In this document: positions 1 to 5,633 of the stretch, in pieces
How positions within the stretch are numbered: the stretch's first letter is position 1
Layout of the letters: each line of letters opens with the position of its first letter
Assembly (NCBI GenBank): GCA_003558175.1
Contig: PWMO01000139.1
Coordinates: 1-7,881, forward strand
DNA: 7,881 nt
Reading direction: 5' to 3'
From: Spirochaetaceae bacterium
GTDB lineage: Bacteria; Spirochaetota; Spirochaetia; DSM-27196; PWMO01
Program-made: the position numbers and the translations under genes
Notes under the pieces: model-generated
Databases searched by the model: none
What the model saw: the letters and a program-made list of their open reading frames with translations, nothing else
Told to the model about the DNA's origin: nothing

Positions 1-322
1 ACGGCTCGCGGAGCATCCTGCTGAACACTTCGTTCACCTGCGGGAAGGTGGACAGATCCGTCAGGTAACAGGTCAGTTTGATGGTCCGTTCGAAGCTCGA
101 GCCGGACGCAGCCAGAACCGCCTTGATGTTGTTCAATACCTGCTCGGTCTGTTGGACGATGTCTCCGGCTATCAGTTCGCCGGTTTGCGGGTCAAGCGGG
201 ATCTGGCCGGAGGTGTAGACCACGTTGCCGGCGCGGACGGCCTGTGAGTAGGGGCCGATGGCTGCCGGGGCCGAACGTGTATCGATGATATCTCGCGTCA
301 CGTTGCCGGTTGTCTCGTTCAT
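1..322 (-). CDS. ridA: RidA family (YjgF/YER057c/UK114) enamine/imine deaminase, 3' end cut off by the window
   Basis: RidA proteins are small cytosolic trimers that hydrolyse reactive enamines and imines, above all 2-aminoacrylate released by PLP enzymes, to the keto acid and ammonia. The 107 visible residues begin MNETTGNVTRDIIDTRSAPA and show the family hallmarks IGPYSQAV (about residues 22-29), TSGQIPLDPQTGEL (38-51), the QTEQVLNNIKAVLAASG helix and the KLTCYLTDLSTFPQVNEVF segment. The ATG is preceded by AGGAGAG at a good distance. The conserved substrate-binding arginine of the family (Arg105 region in E. coli RidA) lies past the left edge, so whether the deaminase active site is intact cannot be judged. 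The gene starts 24 bp after the regulator stop and is the third gene of a minus-strand operon led by a C-S lyase, a PLP enzyme class that produces exactly this kind of intermediate. The family call is secure, but the substrate is inferred. Confidence 0.95.
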   Translation of the reverse strand, partial: MNETTGNVTRDIIDTRSAPAAIGPYSQAVRAGNVVYTSGQIPLDPQTGELIAGDIVQQTEQVLNNIKAVLAASGSSFERTIKLTCYLTDLSTFPQVNEVFSRMLREP

Positions 323-346
323 GCGTCTCTCCTGTTCACTTCGCCG

Positions 347-1096
347 TCAGACTCGTGCCTCACGGATGTAGTTATACACGGTGTAGCGCGATACGCCGAG
401 TTCCTTGGCGACGATGTCCACTGCGCCCTTCACGTCAAAGATACCCTGGGCGTGCAGTTCACCAACGATCGCCTTGTTCTTCATCTGGTGAGCGATCTCG
501 CGATTTGCCCCTACCTGGGCGATCGCGGTCTCGAGCGAACGGCGCACCAGCTCATCGCTGCTCATCACGAAGTGTTCCGGCGAATCCTCCTCGCGGGAAT
601 CTACCGGTACGAAATCCTGCAGCACCTGGAGCAACGGGGCCGAAAGGTCCATGTTGATGCAGAGCATCCCAATCGGCTTGCTGCCGTTGCGAATCAGCGC
701 CGTGACCGATTTCAGAACCTTCCCGTCGTTCGTGCGGTTATAGTAGCTGCCGACCACGTCACTGTGCGAGTCCTCGGTGTTTTTCAACACCTTGATGCCG
801 AGGTCGGTTATGGGCGATCCGACGCGCCGTCCGGTTACCGAGCCGTTGCGAATCTTGATGATCGAGTGGCTCAGATCTTCAAGGGAATGGATCAGCACTT
901 CGCAGTGACTGCCGAACATCGTGGCCACGGCGTCGACCACCGGTTCCAGCGCCGCCAGAATCGAACGGTCGGTTGCGGTCAGTCTGATGCCGGCGAGTTC
1001 TTCAATTTCAATCTGTTTGCCGTCCAGTGGTTCAAAGCTCACTGGTTGTCTTGCCTGTGTCACCGTTTTCCTGCCTGATTTGTCTGCCGACTGCAT
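347..1096 (-). CDS. YheO-type PAS plus helix-turn-helix transcriptional regulator (DauR-like)
   Basis: This 249-residue protein is a one-component DNA-binding regulator. A low-complexity N-terminus of about 40 residues is followed by a YheO-like PAS domain (about 45-160), recognisable from MFGSHCEVLIHSL, NGSVTGRRVGSPITDLG and IGMLCINMDLSAPL. A variable linker (163-180) leads to a C-terminal HTH of the HTH_22 type (about 188-247), with the pattern KAIVGELHAQGIFDVKGAVD then LGVSRYTVYNYI as the recognition helix. Pseudomonas DauR, which represses D-arginine catabolism, has this architecture. Members often sit beside ridA-like and amino-acid-catabolism genes. Here the gene lies between a C-S lyase and ridA. 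It is therefore the obvious local regulator, probably responding to an amino-acid-like ligand in the PAS pocket and possibly autoregulating through the promoter near 2385-2412. The ribosome-binding site is weak (AAGCGGA), perhaps keeping expression low. The family is clear, but the ligand and the direction of control are unknown. Confidence 0.93.
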   Translation of the reverse strand: MQSADKSGRKTVTQARQPVSFEPLDGKQIEIEELAGIRLTATDRSILAALEPVVDAVATMFGSHCEVLIHSLEDLSHSIIKIRNGSVTGRRVGSPITDLGIKVLKNTEDSHSDVVGSYYNRTNDGKVLKSVTALIRNGSKPIGMLCINMDLSAPLLQVLQDFVPVDSREEDSPEHFVMSSDELVRRSLETAIAQVGANREIAHQMKNKAIVGELHAQGIFDVKGAVDIVAKELGVSRYTVYNYIREARV

Positions 1097-1113
1097 ATTC
1101 CGCTTGCTCTCAT

Positions 1114-1126
1114 GTTCCGGCGGAAC
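1114..1126. repeat. 13-bp inverted repeat in the lyase-regulator gap
   Basis: GTTCCG-G-CGGAAC is a perfect 6+1+6 dyad lying directly against the stop codon of the C-S lyase and 18 bp before the regulator start on the minus strand. As RNA it could form a 5-bp stem with a 3-nt loop, possibly a processing or attenuating element that lowers regulator expression relative to the enzyme. No T-tract follows, so it is not a convincing terminator. It may be chance. Confidence 0.4.
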
Positions 1127-2314
1127 TCAAACCTGCCCGACTACCGAGGCGATGCGGGCCAATCCGTCGGCAACCATGGAGCGGGGGCAACCGATGTTGA
1201 GGCGCATGTGCTGCTCGCCGCCTGGACCGAAGCTTAGCCCATCGTTCAGTCCTACCCGCGCACCACAGAAAATGGTCTCGCGCAGCTCATCCTGGGTCAT
1301 TCCGAGCTCGGAGAAGTCAAGCCACATCAGAAACGTCCCTTGCGGCTCAAGCGCCGTTACCCGGGGCACCGTACTGCGCAGCTGCTCCTGGGTGAAGCTG
1401 ACGTTCTGCTGCAGATAGGCCAGCGCTGCATCGAGCCATGGACCGCCGTGCCGGTAGGCCGCTTCCGCCGCGGCAATAGCAAACACGTTGGCAGTGTAGA
1501 GACCGAAAACACGCTCCTGCGCCTGGTCGAACGCGTGGCGCAGACGGGGATTAGAAGTAACGATGACCGACGCCTTCAGTCCGGCGATATTGAAGGTCTT
1601 ACTTGGCGCAACCCCGGTGATGGTGCGGTCTGCGATCTCGGGAGACATCGATGCAAAGGGCACGTGGCGAAACTGCGGAAAGACGAGGTCGCTGTGGATT
1701 TCGTCTGCGAACACCAGCAGTTCGTGGCGCAGCGCGATATCGGCCAGTCGCGCGAGTTCGTCTTCGCGCCAGACGCGTCCCACGGGGTTGTGCGGGCTGC
1801 AGAGCAGCAGCATGCGAGTCCGGTCGTCAATGGAAGCTTCCAGTGCGTCAAAGTCCATGCGGTACTCACCGTCTTCGACATAGAGGCGGTTGTTCACCAC
1901 TCGGCGGCCGTTGTTGAGAATTGATGCGAAGAACGGCGGATAGACCGGAGATTGCAGAATGATCTTGTCACCGGGAGCGGTAAAGGTCTGGATGGCTACG
2001 TTCATTCCCGTTATCACGCCGGGAGAGTAGGAGAGCCATTGCGGCGATACCCGCCATGCATGGCGCGAAGCGAGCCAGCCGACGATTGCTTCGTAATAGC
2101 CGTCCGACATTTCCGAATAGCCGTAGACGCCGTGATCTGCAGTGCGCATCACCGCTTCGCACACTTCCGGCGGACACTGGAAGTCCATGTCGGCGACCCA
2201 CATCGGAAGAATGTCTTCCGCGCCGTCACAACAGGTGCAGAAGTCCCACTTCACCGAGTTGGTGCGCTTGCGGTCGATGATCGTGTCGAAATTGTACCGT
2301 TCTCTGGTTTTCAC
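1127..2314 (-). CDS. MalY/PatB-family PLP-dependent C-S beta-lyase (cystathionine beta-lyase-like aminotransferase fold)
   Basis: This is a cytosolic fold-type I PLP enzyme of 395 residues, the usual MalY/PatB length. The family cleaves C-S bonds of cystathionine or other cysteine S-conjugates by alpha,beta-elimination, giving a thiol plus 2-aminoacrylate (then pyruvate and ammonia). Visible features include LPMWVADMDF (36-45), VYGYSE (63-68), SPHNPVGR (173-180, cofactor Asn176), FADEIHSDLVF (202-212, Asp204 for the pyridine nitrogen), APSKTFNIAGL (236-246, Lys239 as the Schiff-base lysine) and RLNIGCPR (371-378, Arg371 for the substrate carboxylate). I chose GTG at 2314 because GGGAGGAG sits 5 nt upstream and family homology begins with KTRERYNFDTIIDRK. 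An in-frame ATG at 2386 overlaps the -10 box and has no family sequence after it. The gene leads a minus-strand operon with a regulator and ridA. One oddity is a CTCC cysteine cluster at 26-29, just before the conserved WVADMDF. Aminotransferase activity cannot be excluded, and the true substrate is unknown. Confidence 0.93.
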   Translation of the reverse strand: MKTRERYNFDTIIDRKRTNSVKWDFCTCCDGAEDILPMWVADMDFQCPPEVCEAVMRTADHGVYGYSEMSDGYYEAIVGWLASRHAWRVSPQWLSYSPGVITGMNVAIQTFTAPGDKIILQSPVYPPFFASILNNGRRVVNNRLYVEDGEYRMDFDALEASIDDRTRMLLLCSPHNPVGRVWREDELARLADIALRHELLVFADEIHSDLVFPQFRHVPFASMSPEIADRTITGVAPSKTFNIAGLKASVIVTSNPRLRHAFDQAQERVFGLYTANVFAIAAAEAAYRHGGPWLDAALAYLQQNVSFTQEQLRSTVPRVTALEPQGTFLMWLDFSELGMTQDELRETIFCGARVGLNDGLSFGPGGEQHMRLNIGCPRSMVADGLARIASVVGQV

Positions 2315-2384
2315 GACGTCTCCTCCCGTTGCTGCCGCGCTCCCGGTCACCCGCAGACAGCCGGTGCCCGTTCCCCGCAGATGC

Positions 2385-2412
2385 ATTATAGACTACTGTT
2401 ACAAAATGTCAA
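2385..2412 (-). promoter_or_regulatory. Consensus sigma70-type promoter for the C-S lyase/regulator/ridA operon
   Basis: Read on the minus strand, TTGACA (2412-2407), a 16-bp spacer and TATAAT (2390-2385) match both consensus hexamers exactly. Transcription would start near 2378, giving a leader of roughly 64 nt before the GTG start at 2314. Such a strong promoter on a catabolic operon usually implies repression. The overlap of the -10 box with the ATG at 2386 rules that ATG out as the translation start. Confidence 0.85.
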
Positions 2413-2432
2413 CAAAGCTTACAAAAGTTTTG
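2413..2432. promoter_or_regulatory. Candidate operator: imperfect AT-rich dyad between the two -35 boxes
   Basis: CAAAGCTT (2413-2420) and AAGTTTTG (2425-2432) form an inverted repeat matching at 7 of 8 positions around ACAA. Inside it, CAAAAGTTTTG (2422-2432) is itself a perfect 11-bp palindrome. The element abuts the minus-strand -35 box and lies 8 bp from the plus-strand -35 box, so a bound regulator would cover both promoters. The repeated TTACAAAA at 2399-2406 and 2419-2426 is spaced 20 bp, about two helical turns. Assignment to the neighbouring PAS-HTH protein is inference. Confidence 0.5.
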
Positions 2433-2440
2433 ATCGCGTA

Positions 2441-2469
2441 TTGACAAAAGAGTGAAGCGAGAAGATACT
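2441..2469 (+). promoter_or_regulatory. Sigma70-type promoter for the TRAP/UROD-like operon
   Basis: TTGACA (2441-2446) is followed by a 17-bp spacer and GATACT (2464-2469), which matches TATAAT at four of six positions. Spacing is optimal and the -35 box is perfect. Transcription would begin near 2476, giving a leader of about 100 nt before dctP that contains two inverted repeats. The promoter faces away from the lyase promoter, with 28 bp between the -35 boxes. Confidence 0.78.
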
Positions 2470-2485
2470 CTACCCAGTCAGGTTT

Positions 2486-2499
2486 CGGCCTTGCGGCCG
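2486..2499 (+). repeat. Short hairpin in the dctP leader
   Basis: CGGCC-TTGC-GGCCG can form a five-base-pair stem with a four-base loop about 10 nt after the predicted transcription start. It could stabilise the 5' end of the mRNA. It is short and could be coincidental in GC-rich DNA. Confidence 0.35.
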
Positions 2500-2531
2500 T
2501 GATCCGCTTTGGCAGTGGCCTGGCACAGTAA

Positions 2532-2550
2532 TCCGTTCAGTCTGAACGGA
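2532..2550. promoter_or_regulatory. Perfect 19-bp palindrome in the dctP leader (candidate operator or hairpin)
   Basis: TCCGTTCAG-T-CTGAACGGA is a flawless 9+1+9 inverted repeat located about 56-75 nt after the predicted start of transcription and 25 bp upstream of the dctP ATG, just before the AAGGAGG ribosome-binding site. The one-base centre is typical of a dimeric repressor site acting as a roadblock. In RNA the same sequence could fold with a slightly opened loop beside the ribosome-binding site. It does not resemble the AT-rich dyad at 2413-2432, so a second regulator may be involved. The binding protein is unknown. Confidence 0.6.
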
Positions 2551-2575
2551 CAGTTTGGCGAAGGAGGGAAGAAAT

Positions 2576-3622
2576 ATGACGGATCGAATAAACCGTTTCG
2601 TTCGTCCGGCAATACGGACATTGGTGCTGGCGGCTCTGTTTGCCCTGTGCGCGGGAGTGGTCTTCGCCGGAGGGGCCGGAGAGGCGGCAACCGCAGACCA
2701 GACGTTTGAGCTTCGGCTGGCAACGGTGGTCAGTCCTCCGCATCCGTGGGTCGACATGGCGGAGTTTTTTGCTGAAGAGGTGCGCGAGCGGACCGACGGG
2801 AACGTAACCGTTCGCATTCATCACAGTGGTGCGCTGGGAAATGATGAGGCTACGATTGACGAGATGCGGATCGGCAGCATCGACTTCGTGATCGGCGGCG
2901 TATCCAATGCGGTATCGTTTCTGCCTGAATACCAGATCACCGGCTTTTCTTATCTGTTTGAAGACCTCGATCATTTCCGACGCGTGACCGCAAACGACAG
3001 CCCGTTTTTCGAGTATCTGGTGCGGCGGCATGAAGAGCGTAACCTCCCGATACAGCTGTTGGCACTCGCCGGCGGAGGAACGCGCGTCACCTCAACCAAC
3101 ATCGGTGGTGTGACTCACCCGGACGATCTCAACGGCGTTCGTATTCGGCTGCCGGGCAATCCGCTCGAAGCGCGGATCTGGGAAGAGTTCGGAGCTCTGC
3201 CGACCTCCCTGCCGTGGGGTGAGATCTACACTGCGGTGCAGACCGGGCTGGTGAACGCGTTCGAGAGCACGATCAGCGGGTATTACGGCAGCAGGCTCTA
3301 CGAGGTGGCTCCGCACCAGTCGCTGACCAACCACCAGATCATGATCTCGCACTTCACCGGCAGTCAGCGCACCCTGGACCGGCTGCCGCAAGAGTACCGG
3401 CAGGTCATAGAAGAGGTGGCGGCAGTGGCCGGGCAGATGGGAACCGACAAGGGCGCCGAGTATGACCAGACACTGCTGGAAGAGATGCAGGCGGAGCACA
3501 ACGTGCAGGTACACGCTGTTGACACCGAACCGTTTATCCAGCGCGTGCGACCGCTGCACGATGAACTGGCCCGACAGGCCGGCGTAACCACGCTGCTGGA
3601 AATTGTGCGCGAGATGCAGTAG
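2576..3622 (+). CDS. dctP: TRAP transporter periplasmic solute-binding protein, DctP family
   Basis: This 348-residue exported protein captures the substrate in the periplasm and delivers it to the DctQM membrane complex in a sodium-coupled process. A basic N-terminus (MTDRINRFVRPAIR) and a hydrophobic core (about 15-30) end in VVFAGGAGEAA, giving cleavage near Ala31, a style common in spirochaete binding proteins. The mature domain shows DctP features: LRLATVVSPPHPW (47-59), NVTVRIHHSGALGND (76-90), GGGTRVTST (167-174), DDLNGVRIRLPGNP (183-196, containing the arginines expected to bind a substrate carboxylate), LPWGEIYTAVQTGLVNAFEST (212-232) and the long C-terminal helices. ATG at 2576 follows AAGGAGG by 8 nt. 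An in-frame TTG at 2555 lies upstream of that site. It is the first gene of the operon with dctQ and dctM. TRAP substrates are mostly carboxylates, and the exact ligand cannot be read from sequence. Confidence 0.95.
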   Translation: MTDRINRFVRPAIRTLVLAALFALCAGVVFAGGAGEAATADQTFELRLATVVSPPHPWVDMAEFFAEEVRERTDGNVTVRIHHSGALGNDEATIDEMRIGSIDFVIGGVSNAVSFLPEYQITGFSYLFEDLDHFRRVTANDSPFFEYLVRRHEERNLPIQLLALAGGGTRVTSTNIGGVTHPDDLNGVRIRLPGNPLEARIWEEFGALPTSLPWGEIYTAVQTGLVNAFESTISGYYGSRLYEVAPHQSLTNHQIMISHFTGSQRTLDRLPQEYRQVIEEVAAVAGQMGTDKGAEYDQTLLEEMQAEHNVQVHAVDTEPFIQRVRPLHDELARQAGVTTLLEIVREMQ

Positions 3623-3657
3623 CTCGCGTTCCGTTCGATTGCTGAATCTGACCAAAA

Positions 3658-3689
3658 GCCCGGCCCCCGTACCAGCGGAGGGGTCGGGC
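3658..3689 (+). repeat. dctP-dctQ intergenic hairpin
   Basis: GCCCGGCCCC (3658-3667) can pair with GGGGTCGGGC (3680-3689) as a 10-bp GC-rich stem with one G-U wobble and a 12-nt loop. It starts 36 nt after the dctP stop, inside the 95-bp gap before dctQ. No U-tract follows, so it is more likely an mRNA-stabilising or partial attenuation element. Such elements favour excess binding protein over the membrane subunits, a common arrangement in transporter operons. Confidence 0.55.
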
Positions 3690-3717
3690 GCCGTTACGGG
3701 CATGCAAGGCGGTATGT

Positions 3718-4230
3718 ATGGAGCGACAATCAAAGCTGCGGTACCTCAGGCGCGTCAATGACGCGCTGCAACGCGGTTTGAACTTCTTCGGCATCATCTT
3801 CTTTGCCATCTTCATCTCGGTAGTGTTTCTGCAGGTTATCTCTCGCAACTACCTGCGGATTTCCATGCTCTGGATTCAGGAGGTGGCGCTCTTCTGTTTT
3901 ATCTGGTCGGTCTTTCTGGGCGGGGCAATCGCGGTGCGCCAGCGGCAGCACTACATCGTTGAGATTTTCCCCGCCCGGATGGTGCGCCTGAACCAGCTGC
4001 TCGACCTGTTCGCCGATCTGGCGCTGTTCGGAATGGTCTACATTCTGCTTCCGATCGGGCTGCAGTTTACCCATCTGGGAATCAACCGCCTGTCACGCGT
4101 TCTGTTGGTGCCCCAGGCCTATTTCTTCGCCGCATTTCCCGTTGCCGGAGCGTGTATTCTTCTGTTCGGCATCGAGAACCTGATTGACGACATCCGCCGC
4201 TTGCGCGCCGGGCCGCCGGCCTCGACCTGA
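3718..4230 (+). CDS. dctQ: TRAP transporter small permease subunit, DctQ family
   Basis: This 170-residue integral membrane protein pairs with DctM to form the TRAP permease. Four hydrophobic segments are visible at about 21-42, 53-72, 94-117 and 133-153, the standard DctQ topology. Between the first two lies the family signature RNYLRISMLWIQEVALFCFIW, with Trp52 and Glu55 in the positions of the usual W-x-E-E motif, followed by LGGAIAVRQRQHYIVEIFP. The ATG has AAGGCGG a few bases upstream. A second ATG at 3714 is in another frame. The gene lies 95 bp after dctP, with a hairpin between them, and 21 bp before dctM. The length and order dctP-dctQ-dctM are typical of separate-subunit TRAP systems. 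Confidence 0.93.
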   Translation: MERQSKLRYLRRVNDALQRGLNFFGIIFFAIFISVVFLQVISRNYLRISMLWIQEVALFCFIWSVFLGGAIAVRQRQHYIVEIFPARMVRLNQLLDLFADLALFGMVYILLPIGLQFTHLGINRLSRVLLVPQAYFFAAFPVAGACILLFGIENLIDDIRRLRAGPPAST

Positions 4231-4251
4231 TTTCGCGAGGAGAGTGTAGCA

Positions 4252-5541
4252 ATGAATCCGCTCGTGCTGCTGATGGGATCGTTTTTTCTCATCGTTATCC
4301 TGAAGGTCCCGATCGTCTTCGCCTTTATCATCTCCTCGATGTTGACGCTGTGGCGACTGAATATGCCGTTGATGAGCGTGCTCAACCACGTCTATTCCAG
4401 CATCGACTCATTCCCGCTGCTCGCGGTTCCGTTCTTTCTGCTGCTGGGACAGTTGATGAACCAGGGCGGCATTACCGAGCGCCTTGTGGTGCTTTCGGAC
4501 AAGTTGCTCGGTCATGTGAAAGGCGGATTGGGGCACGTCAACGTGCTGGTCAGCATGCTCTTTGCCGGACTGTCCGGTTCCTCGGTGGCGGACACCGCGG
4601 GTATTGGCGCCATGCTGATACCGGCGATGAAGAAGGCCAGGTTTGATGTCGGTTTCTCGGCGGCCGTTACCGCCTGCTCTTCGGTGCTGGGGGGCATTAT
4701 TCCGCCGAGCATCATCATGGTTGTCTACGCGTCGCTGGCGAGAATATCCATTGGAGCGCTGTTTCTCGCGGGCGTGATTCCCGGTGTGCTGATCGGGCTG
4801 TCGCAGATGGCCTACACCTATTACATGGCGGTGAAGTACGACTACCCCTACAATCACAGCTGGTCGTTCCGCGAGGCGGTGGTGGCGTTCTGGAAAGCGA
4901 TTCCACCGTTGATGATGCCGTTGATTATCATTGGTGGTATCAGTGCGGGGATCTTCACGGCAACCGAGGCCGCCGCCGTTGCGGTGGTGTACGGGCTGGT
5001 GCTGGTGATCGGGGTGTATCGGTCGATGCGCTTGCGCGACCTGCCCGGGCTGCTTGGAAGGGCGCTGGTGGGCTATTCGCTGCCGATGATGGCAGTTGCC
5101 GCCTCCGGCATTATGGGGTGGCTGATCGCCTACCTGAACGCACCCGAGCTGATTCTCTCGTTTGTTCTGGGGATCACCGAGGCACCGTTCGGCATTGCGA
5201 TGCTGATTGTAGCGTTTCTGCTGGTGCTCGGAACGTTTCTCAGCCCGATCATCTGTGTGATCGTGTTTCTTCCCATCCTGCAGGCGATGGGTGCGGCTGC
5301 CGGCATCGAGCCGATCCACCTTGGTATCATCGTGGTGTTGACGCTCTCGCTGGGCCGGGTTACCCCGCCGTACGGCATCTGTATGCTGGTCGCGGCGCAG
5401 ATTGCCGAGATCCCGAGTCATCGCGTTTTTGTCGCGTCGATTCCGATGATCGTGCTGGCGATACTTATCATTGTTGTGGGCATTATGTTCCCCGGACTGT
5501 TTCTGGCACTTCCGCGGCTGCTGATGCCGCAATACATCTAA
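4252..5541 (+). CDS. dctM: TRAP transporter large permease subunit, DctM family
   Basis: This 429-residue, highly hydrophobic protein is the transport subunit that moves substrate with sodium ions and receives it from DctP. It has about 11-12 membrane segments and the family length. Diagnostic stretches include FFLLLGQLMNQGGITERLV (61-79) and, in the first repeat, LFAGLSGSSVADTAGIGAMLIPAMKK (103-128) with the re-entrant SSVLGGIIPPSIIMVVYA (143-160). The second repeat has LGTFLSPIICVIVFLPIL (326-343) and IHLGIIVVLTLSLGRVTPPYGICM (355-378). The two inverted repeats, each carrying a re-entrant PPS or PPY loop, are the ion-transporter-superfamily elevator fold. The ATG follows GCGAGGAGAG. The gene is complete, with no frameshift. 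It is separated from the downstream UROD-like gene by 92 bp holding two possible hairpins, so the two are probably co-transcribed. Confidence 0.96.
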   Translation: MNPLVLLMGSFFLIVILKVPIVFAFIISSMLTLWRLNMPLMSVLNHVYSSIDSFPLLAVPFFLLLGQLMNQGGITERLVVLSDKLLGHVKGGLGHVNVLVSMLFAGLSGSSVADTAGIGAMLIPAMKKARFDVGFSAAVTACSSVLGGIIPPSIIMVVYASLARISIGALFLAGVIPGVLIGLSQMAYTYYMAVKYDYPYNHSWSFREAVVAFWKAIPPLMMPLIIIGGISAGIFTATEAAAVAVVYGLVLVIGVYRSMRLRDLPGLLGRALVGYSLPMMAVAASGIMGWLIAYLNAPELILSFVLGITEAPFGIAMLIVAFLLVLGTFLSPIICVIVFLPILQAMGAAAGIEPIHLGIIVVLTLSLGRVTPPYGICMLVAAQIAEIPSHRVFVASIPMIVLAILIIVVGIMFPGLFLALPRLLMPQYI

Positions 5542-5550
5542 GCCGTCAGG

Positions 5551-5579
5551 GGCCGCCGGGTCTGTGAGCAACCGGGGCC
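5551..5579 (+). repeat. Intergenic hairpin after dctM
   Basis: GGCC-g-CCGG (5551-5559) can pair with CCGGGGCC (5572-5579) as an eight-base-pair stem with one bulged G and a 12-nt loop, starting 10 nt after the dctM stop. It lacks a U-tract and probably acts, if at all, as a 3' stabiliser or processing site within the operon. Confidence 0.4.
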
Positions 5580-5586
5580 GTGATCA

Positions 5587-5608
5587 GCCGTGTCAACGCG
5601 TGACCGGC
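5587..5608 (+). repeat. Second dctM-UROD intergenic hairpin
   Basis: GCCG-t-GTCA (5587-5595) pairs with TGACCGGC (5601-5608) as an eight-base-pair stem with one bulged T and a 5-nt loop. It lies about 25 nt upstream of the UROD-like start and leaves the AGAGGAGG ribosome-binding site free. Together with the preceding hairpin it forms a tandem structure, whose role is unproven. Confidence 0.38.
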
Positions 5609-5633
5609 TCGATGTAATCAGAGGAGGATCTGT

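Noticed and set aside
452..1078. 208-codon plus-strand frame opposite the regulator
   Set aside because: No domain pattern or ribosome-binding site, and the minus-strand frame is an unmistakable YheO-PAS/HTH protein.
2315..2386. In-frame upstream extension of the C-S lyase from ATG at 2386
   Set aside because: The ATG overlaps the TATAAT -10 box, has no ribosome-binding site, and the added 24 residues do not resemble the family. The GTG at 2314 has a strong GGGAGGAG.
2555..2575. TTG start giving seven extra residues on DctP
   Set aside because: It would place the AAGGAGG ribosome-binding site inside the coding region. The ATG at 2576 has ideal spacing and gives a normal signal peptide.
4408..5571. 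Long open frame (387 codons) on the minus strand opposite dctM
   Set aside because: Its translation is rich in His, Arg, Gln and Asn with no family pattern, the usual antisense shadow of a hydrophobic membrane gene in GC-rich DNA.
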